64,000 nt of DNA, taken from positions 62,001-126,000 of the forward strand of contig CANGIT010000003.1 in NCBI GenBank assembly GCA_947454155.1. The letters are read 5' to 3'. The stretch is from Chitinophagaceae bacterium (lineage in GTDB: Bacteria > Bacteroidota > Bacteroidia > Chitinophagales > Chitinophagaceae). The notes beneath the pieces were generated by a model. It ran no database searches. It was not told the origin of the DNA and was given only the letters and a program-made list of their open reading frames with translations. Shown here piece after piece: positions 53,307 through 62,310 of the stretch (position 1 is the first letter of the stretch; each line of letters starts with the position of its first letter). The position numbers and the translations under genes are program-made.

Positions 53307-55070
53307 TCAATCTTCAGTTTTACTTTTTTTCTTAAGTCCATAAATTTTTATGGCTTTGTCTATCAGCGCTACAAATTCATTCTGAACATATACGGAGGGA
53401 TCGGCTGAATTTTTGGCCAGCATCTTAATCATCGGCCAGGTGATCTCTTTAGCGAATTTTGAATCTTTCAGTTTCAACGCGAACATGGTGACAGCGGTGG
53501 CAAATTGGATCTCTTTATCTGTTTTATCCAAAGGAATGAATTCGGCATTGGACCTGAACTTATATTCTCTTGAGATGCTGTCTCTGTTGAGCGAATAAGC
53601 CAGGGAGAGTTCAGCAACCGGGTTTTCATTGTTGATGGCACTGACCGAAGCCATAGGATTAGGCGTCAATTCAAACAGCGCCAAAACTGTACTGCCACTT
53701 CCTACCTCTCCTCCTTCCAGGTGTTTTACAGAGTCTGTCAAAGCCTCTTTCTTGTTATCAAAACCCACCAACCGATATTCACTTACGCGCTGAGGATTGA
53801 ACTTCACATTCATAAAAACATCATCGGCCACCGCATAAAAAGTTTGTGTCAGTTCTTTTACCAGCACTCTTTCTGCTTCTTGCAAATCATCCAAATAAGC
53901 ATAATTACCATTCCCTTTTTTAGCCAGGGTTTGAAGTTTAGAATCTTTAAAATTTCCCATACCCACTCCCAGGCAAGTAAGATAAACGCCCGATTGCTTT
54001 TGGCTGGAGATGAGGTCATCCAAGGCTTTCTCGCTGGTTTGCCCTACATTGAAATCACCGTCTGTAGCTAGTATAACCCTGTTGTTGCCATTTTTGATGA
54101 AATGATTTTTGGCCAGATTGTAAGCGATCTTGATGGCTGATTCTCCGGGCGTATCGCCTTGTGCTTCTAGTTCTTCAATGGAGTGGAGAATCTTCTCTTT
54201 CTGATCACCGGCGGTAGGCCCCAGCCATATTTGAACAAAACCTCCATACGTTACAATGGATACCGTATCTACCGGCCTGAGGTTTTTTACAAAAAGTTGA
54301 AATGCGGCCTTTACCAAAGGAAGGCGATTGGGCATGTCCATGCTGCCCGACACATCAATCAGAAAAACAAAATTGCCGGGAGGCACTTTTTCCAGATCAA
54401 GTTTTTTAGCGCTCACATTCACATAAAACAACTGACGTCCGGCATTCCATGGACAAGAAGTAAGCTGCGTTTCCACATTAAAAAGCTTCTCATTTTTGGG
54501 CGGATGATACTTGAGATTGAAATAATTGATCAGCTCCTCGGTCCTTACCGCATCCGGAGGAACCATACTGTTTGTTTTGAGAAATCGGCGAACATTGCTG
54601 TAGGAAGCCTTATTTACATTAAGGGAGTAACCGGTACTGGGATATTGAATGGCTTTTACAAATTCATTCTCTACCAGCTGAAAATAGGTTTCATCTCCGG
54701 CAAACCATTCTTTGCCGGCTGATTGCGTGTAATCTTTAGTGGCGGAAATAAGTTTGGGCTGGTTCTTGCTGGCCACATCAGCTGATGGCTTCATGATAAG
54801 GGTTTGCCATTGATTGGTAAGTACGGCCACCTTCAAAGTTTCATAACCATCAAGGGTAAGGGTCAGCGAATCTTTCAATAATCTTTCATTGATACCAAAA
54901 CTACCGGAGGGAGATTCTGTAACATAAAAAGCGCGGGAGGAATGAACAAAAATTCGAACGTAAGGCAAAGGGTGATTCTTTTCATCTTTCACCTCGCCTC
55001 TGAGATAATACTGGCTTTGGGCAGGAATTGTCCACAACAGCAGGAGGCTATATAAAATTGATCTTATCAA
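53307..55070 (-). CDS. Secreted VWA-domain protein (YfbK-like, DUF3520)
   Basis: The 587-residue protein has a signal peptide ending near PAQSQ. It has an N-terminal CarboxypepD_reg-like repeat (YLRGEVKDEKNHPLPYVRI), then an N-terminal VWA-associated region (NFLKYHPPK), a von Willebrand A domain with the MIDAS DVSGSMDMPNRL (about 240-400), and a C-terminal DUF3520-like domain. VWA proteins bind ligands through a metal ion at the MIDAS. The role in Bacteroidota is unknown. It is convergent with dnaJ and separate from the hpt unit. Confidence 0.9.
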   Translation of the reverse strand: MIRSILYSLLLLWTIPAQSQYYLRGEVKDEKNHPLPYVRIFVHSSRAFYVTESPSGSFGINERLLKDSLTLTLDGYETLKVAVLTNQWQTLIMKPSADVASKNQPKLISATKDYTQSAGKEWFAGDETYFQLVENEFVKAIQYPSTGYSLNVNKASYSNVRRFLKTNSMVPPDAVRTEELINYFNLKYHPPKNEKLFNVETQLTSCPWNAGRQLFYVNVSAKKLDLEKVPPGNFVFLIDVSGSMDMPNRLPLVKAAFQLFVKNLRPVDTVSIVTYGGFVQIWLGPTAGDQKEKILHSIEELEAQGDTPGESAIKIAYNLAKNHFIKNGNNRVILATDGDFNVGQTSEKALDDLISSQKQSGVYLTCLGVGMGNFKDSKLQTLAKKGNGNYAYLDDLQEAERVLVKELTQTFYAVADDVFMNVKFNPQRVSEYRLVGFDNKKEALTDSVKHLEGGEVGSGSTVLALFELTPNPMASVSAINNENPVAELSLAYSLNRDSISREYKFRSNAEFIPLDKTDKEIQFATAVTMFALKLKDSKFAKEITWPMIKMLAKNSADPSVYVQNEFVALIDKAIKIYGLKKKSKTED

Positions 55071-55130
55071 AGGAAGTTTGTTCTCCTAAAATAAAAAAAA
55101 ATATCCATTTCACCCAAAGCAATTGCAGTA

Positions 55131-55664
55131 TCAGTCATTCAACTGAAATATTTCTTTGAGATTTCTTCCTAATCCATCGTAATCCAATCCAAATCCTAGT
55201 AAAAATTTATTAGGCACGCTGAAGCCTACATAATCCAATTGCAAAGGATGCTGCAAGGCTTCTGGCTTATGTAATAATGTGGCGATTTTAACCGACGAAG
55301 GTTGTTGCAGCTGAAGCTGAGGAATGAATTCGCTAAGTGTTTTGCCCGTATCTACAATATCTTCGATGACGATCACCTCTCTTCCGGCAAGAGAAACATC
55401 CAATCCGATTGAAGTTACCACCTGTCCGGTACTCTTGATTCCTTTGTAAGAGGCTAATTTGATAAAACAGACTTCAGCCTCTATGGTCAACTCTTTAAAC
55501 AAATCGGAAGCGAACATGAAAGAACCGTTCAGTATGGCGATGAACAATGGACGTCTGCCGGCATAATCACGATTGATTTCTGCTGCAATCCTGTTGATCT
55601 GTTCCTGTATTTGCGCTGCAGACAAATACGTCCTGAATTTCTTATCGTGAATCTGAATGTCCAT
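55131..55664 (-). CDS. hpt: Hypoxanthine phosphoribosyltransferase
   Basis: The start was set at ATG 55662-55664 (MDIQIHDKKFRTYL), giving 177 residues; a longer frame overlaps the upstream gene. The PRPP-binding motif VIVIEDIVDTGKTL and the N-terminal GSFMFASDL loop are those of HPRT, which salvages hypoxanthine and guanine with PRPP. The C-terminal hood VGFSVPNKFLLGFGLDYDG is characteristic. It lies 10 bp after a peptidoglycan hydrolase gene on the same strand. Confidence 0.96.
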   Translation of the reverse strand: MDIQIHDKKFRTYLSAAQIQEQINRIAAEINRDYAGRRPLFIAILNGSFMFASDLFKELTIEAEVCFIKLASYKGIKSTGQVVTSIGLDVSLAGREVIVIEDIVDTGKTLSEFIPQLQLQQPSSVKIATLLHKPEALQHPLQLDYVGFSVPNKFLLGFGLDYDGLGRNLKEIFQLND

Positions 55665-55674
55665 ATGACTTTTT

Positions 55675-56844
55675 TTATTTTGAAATAACAAGTTTCTGCC
55701 CAACCGTCAATTGGTCCGACTCCAGCTTGTTCCAGCTTCTGAGGTCGGCAATTGGTACTTTATATAACCTGGCGATGGTAAATAAATTTTCTTTGGGTTT
55801 TACTTCATGAATTTTTGTGCCGGCTTCCACCTTGTCTTTGTATTTTTTATCGGCAACTGATGAGATGACTGAAGAACGCAGCGACAGCAGATCCCCTTTC
55901 TTCAAAACATCATTTTCATTCAACCCATTAAAAGCCATGAGAGAGCTGAGTTGAATAGCATTGCGCTGAGCAATATCATAGAGGGTCTCATCCCCTTTGA
56001 CGGTATAAGTATTTTGCTTGCCTTCGGTCAATTTTCTTTCGAGATACAACCAGGTAGGTGCATTTAGCAGGCCGTCATCGATAAGGTCGTTGTAATCGAG
56101 GAGGTTGCTCAAGGCGATATCATATTGAGTAGCAATGGCCAGCAATGAAGTGCCGCTATCTGCATAAACCGCTTTTAATCCGTTGTATGTTTTCTTGGGT
56201 AATTTATAGGCTGAAGAAGGAGATTCAATGATCGCTTCAATTTTGCGCGTAGTGTTGGTGGTAAAATCAGCAATGGACGAAGAAACCGAACTGTTTTTTT
56301 CGATTTTAAACTGACTATAATCCGGCATTTGTGCCAAGGTTTCTATTGTAATTTGATTGAGATTGTAATCTTCAATGGTTTTGATGAGAATCTGTGGATA
56401 CCTGGGATTGGTGGCATAACCGGCTTTCTTTAATCCATAAGCCCAGCCTTTGTAATCGGCAGGATTGAGGCTGAATAAAAAAGCATAATGAGCCCGAGTT
56501 CTTAAAAAATCACTATGATCTCTGTAACTATGTACCGAACTGTCATATTTCCTGAAGCACTCACCATTTTCATCATCATCATGATATACCGTATTGCCGG
56601 TCCATTCGGCTTTGCACTTGATTCCGAAATGATTGTTTGATTTTTTGACCAAATCACTGTTTCCGCTTTCTGTTTCCAAAACACCTTGTGCCAGGGTAAT
56701 GGCCGCAGGAACTCCGGCCCGCTTCATTTCGGCGATAGCGATATCCTTATAGGTATCGATATACTGCTGTACAGTGATTTTTTGACCCCATGAAATCGTA
56801 CAGAGCATAAGCCAATAAAAAATAGTGACGACTATTTTTTTCAC
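55675..56844 (-). CDS. Exported glucosaminidase (GH73) with LysM repeats
   Basis: The 389-residue protein has a signal peptide ending near ISWGQ (residue 20). The GH73 glucosaminidase domain (about 25-160) contains the catalytic-region motif AQGVLETESGNSDLVKKSNN and HFGIKC, plus the Tyr-rich RYPQI segment. Three LysM-type segments follow (about 220-265, 276-322 and 345-388; TYTVKGDETLYDIAQRNAIQ is the clearest). It cleaves between N-acetylglucosamine and N-acetylmuramic acid, while LysM binds peptidoglycan. It is an autolysin, probably periplasmic. Confidence 0.93.
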   Translation of the reverse strand: MKKIVVTIFYWLMLCTISWGQKITVQQYIDTYKDIAIAEMKRAGVPAAITLAQGVLETESGNSDLVKKSNNHFGIKCKAEWTGNTVYHDDDENGECFRKYDSSVHSYRDHSDFLRTRAHYAFLFSLNPADYKGWAYGLKKAGYATNPRYPQILIKTIEDYNLNQITIETLAQMPDYSQFKIEKNSSVSSSIADFTTNTTRKIEAIIESPSSAYKLPKKTYNGLKAVYADSGTSLLAIATQYDIALSNLLDYNDLIDDGLLNAPTWLYLERKLTEGKQNTYTVKGDETLYDIAQRNAIQLSSLMAFNGLNENDVLKKGDLLSLRSSVISSVADKKYKDKVEAGTKIHEVKPKENLFTIARLYKVPIADLRSWNKLESDQLTVGQKLVISK

Positions 56845-56847
56845 AAA

Positions 56848-57486
56848 TCAGATTTTTCTAATTAAGGTTAAACCGTCTCTCACAGATAATACAACTTGTT
56901 CTGTTTTTTGATCGGCAGCTACATGTTGATTGAATGCATGAATGGCTTGGGCATTTTTTCCCTTGGGTTCGGCCTCCAGTGCCTGTCCATGAAAAAAAAC
57001 ATTGTCTGCCAAGATCCATCCACCGGTTCTCACTTGAGGCAAAGTTAATTCGTAATAGTCAATATAGCTCACTTTATCCGCGTCCAGAAAAACAAGGTCC
57101 CAAGTTTCTGTTAATTGAGGAATCAGCTTACGGGCATCCCCGATGTGCTGAACAATGTGTCGGTCCATTCTAGCCTTTTCAAAAAATGACTTCGCCGTGG
57201 CCGCATCATCTTCCCGCAGCTCTATGGTATGCAGCATTCCACCCTGCCTCATTCCTTTAGCCAAGCAAATAGCGCTAAACCCTGTAAAAGTGCCTATTTC
57301 CAGAATTCTTTGGGGCGCAATCATACGGCTGATCATCTCCAACAATTTACCCTGCAAGCTTCCACTGATCATGTGCGACTTAGGATGCGTAGCCATCGTA
57401 AATGCCTCCAACTCTTGCAGCACCGAATCTAAAGGTGTGCTGTGTTGCATGCTGTAGCTTTCCGCCTGAGGATGTATAAGGTCCAT
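56848..57486 (-). CDS. SAM-dependent O-methyltransferase (class I, catechol-type)
   Basis: The start was set at ATG 57484-57486 (MDLIHPQAESYSM), giving 212 residues; a longer frame is free of homology-like sequence and overlaps the symporter gene. The SAM-binding motif I is RILEIGTFTGFSAICLA, motif II DLVFLDADK, and the conserved post-motif is GGWILADNVFFHG. The O-methyltransferase family 3 acts on catechols and related small molecules with a divalent metal. The substrate is unknown. It is 3 bp upstream of the glucosaminidase gene. Confidence 0.93.
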   Translation of the reverse strand: MDLIHPQAESYSMQHSTPLDSVLQELEAFTMATHPKSHMISGSLQGKLLEMISRMIAPQRILEIGTFTGFSAICLAKGMRQGGMLHTIELREDDAATAKSFFEKARMDRHIVQHIGDARKLIPQLTETWDLVFLDADKVSYIDYYELTLPQVRTGGWILADNVFFHGQALEAEPKGKNAQAIHAFNQHVAADQKTEQVVLSVRDGLTLIRKI

Positions 57487-57529
57487 AATGATGATGATGA
57501 GAAAAATAAATTGAATGCCGTTGCATTTA

Positions 57530-59038
57530 TTATTTTTCAGCTTCTTTTTTTGAGATGAGGTACAAGCCTGCAAATGTAAAAATACCATTGATGATGATCA
57601 ATTCATTGCCGATATGATAACCATTGAAAATCTGATGTGAAACGGGGCCCAGCCCCAAAGAAGCATGCAACTTTTTATCGTACCAATCAGGATTACTAAG
57701 CATGTCCGAAAGCAAAGCGAGCAATGGCGCTAAAATGCAAATCAGCCAAATCAACTTATCGTTCAGTTTTCTTTTGGTGATGATGCCGAAAGCGAACAAA
57801 CCCAACAAAGGCCCATAGGTAATGCCTGCAAATTTCAAAATGAAATCGATGATCAGCTTATCATTGATGGCTTTGAATATCAACACCAGGATAAAAAAGA
57901 TAACGGCAAACCCTACGTGCACTTTCAACCGCGTTTTCTTTTTCACATTTTCTGATTCAGTGCTTTTATTGAGCGCCAATATGTCGATGCAAAAGCAAGA
58001 AGTGAGAGAAGTGATGGCGCCGTCGACGCTTGGAAAAAGCGCAGAAATAAGTGCAATGATGAACAATACGCCTATCGAACCACTGAATGCATCGCTGAGT
58101 GCGATGGTAGGAAACAAATCATCCGGTGCGGCGGTAACATTCATTTTAGTGGCATAGAGATAAAGCAACCCGCCTAAAAACAAAAAGAGGTAATTGACCA
58201 TCATCAACACCGCGGTAAAACTCATCATGTTTTTTTGCGAGTCTTTCAGATTTTTCACGCTGATGTTTTTCTGCATCATTTCCTGATCGAGGCCGGTCAT
58301 GGTGATGGCTATGAACATTCCGCCCAGCAGATGTTTTCCGAAAAAAGAAGGCGCTTTGATATCGGTATTGATGATCTGTGTGTAGCCTTTTTGCTGCAAT
58401 AGGCTTAATGCACCGGAGAAATCGGTGCCCAGTGCTTTGATGATGACAATGGTACAAACCACAAGTCCGAGCAACATACCCGATGTTTGCAACGTGTCTG
58501 TATAGATGATAGTCTTAACGCCACCTTCGAAAGTATACAACAGTATCATCAGCAAAATCACAAATGTGGTGGCGATGAACGGAATACCGAGTTTATCCAG
58601 AATGAAAAGCTGAAGGATATTGATGACCAGGTAAAGACGAGCTGTGGCGCCGAAGGCCCTGGAGATGATGAAAAATGTAGCGCCGGCTTTATGTGCATTG
58701 ACACCAAACCTTGTTTCGAGATAGGTGTAAATACTGGTAAGGTTCATCCTATAATACAAAGGCAGCAATACAAAAGCGATGACCAAATAGCCTAAAAGAT
58801 ATCCCAGCACAATCTGGAAATAGAAAAAATTTCCCGCACCCACGCCCCCGGGCACACTCACAAAAGTGACCCCACTCAAGGAAGTGCCGATCATACCAAA
58901 AGCTACCAGCATCCAGTTGCTTTTTTTATTGCCGATGAAGAAAGAGGCATTGTCCGAACCTCTTGAGGTGTACCAGGCTACACCCAGCAAGATGGCGAAA
59001 TAGCCGATGACAAAGGAAAAAAGCAAGGTAGGCGACAT
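57530..59038 (-). CDS. Sodium:solute symporter (SSS/SLC5 family)
   Basis: The 502-residue inner-membrane protein has about 13 hydrophobic helices. The N-terminal part has AFGMIGTSLSGVTFVSVPGG, followed by GYLLGYLVIAFVLLPLYY and the sodium-site region of the LeuT fold. It couples solute entry to sodium. The family carries sugars, amino acids, carboxylates and sialic acid, so the substrate is open. It is monocistronic by spacing, upstream of the methyltransferase gene, with 43 bp between. Confidence 0.93.
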   Translation of the reverse strand: MSPTLLFSFVIGYFAILLGVAWYTSRGSDNASFFIGNKKSNWMLVAFGMIGTSLSGVTFVSVPGGVGAGNFFYFQIVLGYLLGYLVIAFVLLPLYYRMNLTSIYTYLETRFGVNAHKAGATFFIISRAFGATARLYLVINILQLFILDKLGIPFIATTFVILLMILLYTFEGGVKTIIYTDTLQTSGMLLGLVVCTIVIIKALGTDFSGALSLLQQKGYTQIINTDIKAPSFFGKHLLGGMFIAITMTGLDQEMMQKNISVKNLKDSQKNMMSFTAVLMMVNYLFLFLGGLLYLYATKMNVTAAPDDLFPTIALSDAFSGSIGVLFIIALISALFPSVDGAITSLTSCFCIDILALNKSTESENVKKKTRLKVHVGFAVIFFILVLIFKAINDKLIIDFILKFAGITYGPLLGLFAFGIITKRKLNDKLIWLICILAPLLALLSDMLSNPDWYDKKLHASLGLGPVSHQIFNGYHIGNELIIINGIFTFAGLYLISKKEAEK

Positions 59039-59087
59039 AGATGAATTTTAATATTGAATGATGCCAAAGTGTTAAACAAGAGGCAAT

Positions 59088-59690
59088 TTATTTTTTACCC
59101 TGAAAAAGTGCAATGTTGTAACCGGCTCTGATAATAGGAACAGAGCGCCCAAGATTGTCTTTGTAAGGCGAATTGAGCGATTTGCCAATATCCCACAGTA
59201 TGGAGAAATAATAATAGGATTTCTGATAAGGAAAATCTTTCCCATTTGAAATGCCGGCTCCAACCAGAAAACAGTGGGCATCCAGTTTGTAGGTATCATT
59301 GTTCAAACTCGAACCCAATGCGGGTTTGTAGCGCAGACGAAGAAAATTATATTCATACTGACCTTGCGCAAAAAGGAATCGGAATGGAAATACTCTTACA
59401 AAAGCACCGGGTCCATATGCAAATTGACGAAGCTTATCACCTACCACCTGATAATCCCTTACCGACACATAGTTAAATGCCGGACTTACGGCCACATCCA
59501 CATACTTATTGAAACTATATCCCAAATAGGGACCAATACCCAAAGCTGTGGTTTGGTTGCCAAACTGCAGATTGAGGGTACCACCGGTAAACAGGTTTTC
59601 GGCTTTAAAAAAAGGCCCGTCCGCATCCTCCTGTGCCAAGAGTGTGCTACAAGAGACCATCAGCAAGGAAATGAAAATGAGTTGTTTCAT
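59088..59690 (-). CDS. Probable outer-membrane beta-barrel protein
   Basis: The 200-residue protein has a signal peptide ending near TLLAQ. Alternating polar and hydrophobic strands follow, with the barrel-like motifs GIGPYLGYSFNKYVDVAVSP, VRVFPFRFLFAQGQYEYNFL and a C-terminal PIIRAGYNIALFQ strand. The pattern is that of small outer-membrane barrels of Bacteroidota, without a specific family. It starts 10 bp after the FAD oxidase gene on the same strand, so they are likely co-transcribed. Confidence 0.75.
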   Translation of the reverse strand: MKQLIFISLLMVSCSTLLAQEDADGPFFKAENLFTGGTLNLQFGNQTTALGIGPYLGYSFNKYVDVAVSPAFNYVSVRDYQVVGDKLRQFAYGPGAFVRVFPFRFLFAQGQYEYNFLRLRYKPALGSSLNNDTYKLDAHCFLVGAGISNGKDFPYQKSYYYFSILWDIGKSLNSPYKDNLGRSVPIIRAGYNIALFQGKK

Positions 59691-59700
59691 GTTCAGAGGA

Positions 59701-61092
59701 TTAGAATATTTTTCCGGGATTGAGAATGTTATGAGGATCGAAAACTTTCTTGATATTGCGCATCAGCTCCAATGTTACCGAAGGAAACATGATGGGCATG
59801 AATTCTTTTTGAATGAGACCGATGCCATGCTCGGCGCTGATGGTCCCCCCGAGTGAATGGACCAGACGGAACAACGCTTTCAATGCCGGAATCACTTTAT
59901 CGTTGTTGAGACTGTAGATACTTCCTTCTTTGCGAATACGGATATGCAGATTACCATCACCGGCATGACCGTAACAAACCACATCAAAATCAAACTCTCT
60001 GCCCAGTGCTTTCACTCCGCTGATGAGGGCGGGCAATTCGGCGCGAGGCACCACGGTATCTTCTTCAATGGTGTATCCTACCAATTTAACCGCTTCGGAT
60101 ACCCTTCGACGTAATTTCCACAATTCTTCTTTTTGCTGACTGTCTTCTGCAAAGAATATCTCTCCGCAATCAAAATCAGCCAGCAGACCAGCAATCGCTT
60201 CCATCTCGCTCATCAGCGTTTCCAAATGATTGCCATCCACCTCAATAATCAGATGAGCGGCCATATCGTCGGTAACAGGCACTGCGGAACTGTCTACAAA
60301 CTTGCTGACTATTTTCAACGCATTGATCTCTATCAACTCGAGTGCGCTGGGTGTAAAGCCCGCCCTGAAGATGGCACTAACGGCGGCACCTGCCTTTTCC
60401 AAATCGTTGAATGGAACGAGCATCAGCAAATCATATTTCGGGTGGGGAATCAGTCGCAAAACTATTTTTGTAACCAGGCCTAATGTGCCTTCGCTGCCCA
60501 CCATCAATTGCGTGAGATTGTAACCTGTGGCGTTTTTGATGACATTGGCGCCAGTCCAGATGATTTCGCCGTTGGGCAATACCACTTCCAAATTGATCAC
60601 ATAATCTTTCACTACACCATATTTCACTGCTTTGGGTCCACCGCTGTTCTCTGCTATATTTCCACCGATAAAACAGCTGCCTTTGCTGCTGGGGTCGGGC
60701 GGATAAAAAAGTCCTTTTTCTTTTACCGCTTGTTGTAATACTTCAGTGATCACACCGGGCTCCGCCGTCACTTGCAAATTTCTTTCGTCTATATCCAAAA
60801 TGGAATTCATTCTTTCGAAAGAAATGAGCACCCCACCCTGATGCGCCAAGGCTCCCCCACTCAATCCGGTACCTGCGCCCCGGGGCGTAACCGTAATTCT
60901 GTGTTCGGCGCACAACTTCATGATTGCGCTTATTTCTTCAGCTGTGCGAGGCTTTATGATGATGTCGGGAGGAAAATGCAGATTTTCGGTATGGTCCTGG
61001 GCATAATGATTTCGGCTGTCCTCATCCACCAAAACATAGGCTTCGCCGGCAATTTTTTGAAAAAGGGGAACTAGTTGGGTTAGTTGACTCAT
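59701..61092 (-). CDS. FAD-linked oxidase (glycolate oxidase GlcD / D-lactate dehydrogenase type)
   Basis: The 463-residue protein has the PCMH-type FAD domain (about 35-215) with TPRGAGTGLSGGALAHQGGV and the SCFIGGNIAENSGGPK block. The C-terminal substrate domain ends in the histidine-bearing GTISAEHGIGLIQKEFM. The family oxidises glycolate, D-lactate or D-2-hydroxyacids and passes electrons to quinones or a partner flavoprotein. GlcE and GlcF are not adjacent, so it may be a stand-alone D-2-hydroxyacid dehydrogenase. Confidence 0.93.
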   Translation of the reverse strand: MSQLTQLVPLFQKIAGEAYVLVDEDSRNHYAQDHTENLHFPPDIIIKPRTAEEISAIMKLCAEHRITVTPRGAGTGLSGGALAHQGGVLISFERMNSILDIDERNLQVTAEPGVITEVLQQAVKEKGLFYPPDPSSKGSCFIGGNIAENSGGPKAVKYGVVKDYVINLEVVLPNGEIIWTGANVIKNATGYNLTQLMVGSEGTLGLVTKIVLRLIPHPKYDLLMLVPFNDLEKAGAAVSAIFRAGFTPSALELIEINALKIVSKFVDSSAVPVTDDMAAHLIIEVDGNHLETLMSEMEAIAGLLADFDCGEIFFAEDSQQKEELWKLRRRVSEAVKLVGYTIEEDTVVPRAELPALISGVKALGREFDFDVVCYGHAGDGNLHIRIRKEGSIYSLNNDKVIPALKALFRLVHSLGGTISAEHGIGLIQKEFMPIMFPSVTLELMRNIKKVFDPHNILNPGKIF

Positions 61093-61206
61093 GTAGGATT
61101 TTTTCCTTGAAATGAATGAATTTCAAATTTCGTAAAAAATCGTCAATTAGCCATAAGCAAAGACTGTATGGACTTTAATCCTGAAAAAGAAAATAAGAGA
61201 TGATTG

Positions 61207-62256
61207 TTAAAAAGAAGGACAAAGTGTTTGTTTGACTGCAGGGCCGGAAAAATCACCCTTTCTAATCAAACTGCATTCCAGGGCACCTTTGCCGGCATTG
61301 TAATTCTTGAGTGCGGACAGGGTGACATCATAACTGAAAATCAGCTCAAACTTGTTCATCTCCCAACCTACCATCGGTATCACCGCATCTTTCCAACGGT
61401 AATAGCAACCCACAATCAATTGTCTTTCTCCTGCCTCTGCCAGATTGATGTTGGCCAGTGAACCCAAAACAAGATTGGAAGCGTATTGCTGATTGGAATA
61501 AAACACGTTAGGCGACACGATCAATTTGTCGTTCATTTTCAGTTTGGCATTGACAAATCCAATATGACGCAAAGGGATGCGATCGTTGACCCCAGCCGCA
61601 AAAAAACTTTCTTTGGCCTGATTGACATGATGCATGGAATAACCGGCATTGATGTAGATTTCCTCATTGGGAAAGATGGCATAGTTTACACCCGCCTGCA
61701 CATCAAAATAATTCACCGAAGTATTTTCAAGAGCCACCGCAGTTGGAAGCTGATTGTCGAAAAAATGACCATTGAACTGATCGGGAAATTTAAGGTCGGC
61801 GATACTGATCGATTTGTTGACCCAACCCAAATTAAATCCGGCACTGAGCAAACTGGTATTGCCCAGCATCTGATGGCAAGCCAACGAGCCATAGAGCTTT
61901 GTAGATTTCAATACACCGCTGCCGGCCACATCACTCATCATCAAACCGCCAATGCCTATCCATCCATTATCCAGCTTGTCGCGCATCACCTGAGCATCAC
62001 CAAAAACACTGTAAGTGCGGTAAGGCTTAGCCATAATATTGTTATACTGACTCCTGTACTGTGCCCCCAATCGATAATCAGCATCAGGAATAAAGCCTGT
62101 ATTGGCAGGATTGGTACTCAATGGTGAACTGAAAAACTGCGAAAAATGAAGATCCTGCGAAATGATATTTCCTCCCAAACCAAATGATAGCAGCCACAAC
62201 AGCAATGCCCTCCCGAAAGAGCTGCCTGTGATTTTATTTTTTATAGATCCGTTCAT
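61207..62256 (-). CDS. PorP/SprF-type outer membrane protein, second copy
   Basis: The 349-residue protein has a signal peptide ending near NIISQ. It continues with the family start DLHFSQFFSSPLSTNPANTGFI, QYRSQYNNI, strand-rich repeats and VGWEMNKFELIFSYDVTLSA. It is a paralogue of the protein at 49335 by family and length. It lies 54 bp downstream of the second PKD/T9SS gene on the same strand. The order (PKD then PorP) is the same as in the first pair. Confidence 0.92.
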   Translation of the reverse strand: MNGSIKNKITGSSFGRALLLWLLSFGLGGNIISQDLHFSQFFSSPLSTNPANTGFIPDADYRLGAQYRSQYNNIMAKPYRTYSVFGDAQVMRDKLDNGWIGIGGLMMSDVAGSGVLKSTKLYGSLACHQMLGNTSLLSAGFNLGWVNKSISIADLKFPDQFNGHFFDNQLPTAVALENTSVNYFDVQAGVNYAIFPNEEIYINAGYSMHHVNQAKESFFAAGVNDRIPLRHIGFVNAKLKMNDKLIVSPNVFYSNQQYASNLVLGSLANINLAEAGERQLIVGCYYRWKDAVIPMVGWEMNKFELIFSYDVTLSALKNYNAGKGALECSLIRKGDFSGPAVKQTLCPSF

Positions 62257-62310
62257 CTGCCTGACATTTAATAAATAGATAAATCAGCAATTACTCTTCT
62301 ACGATAGTCA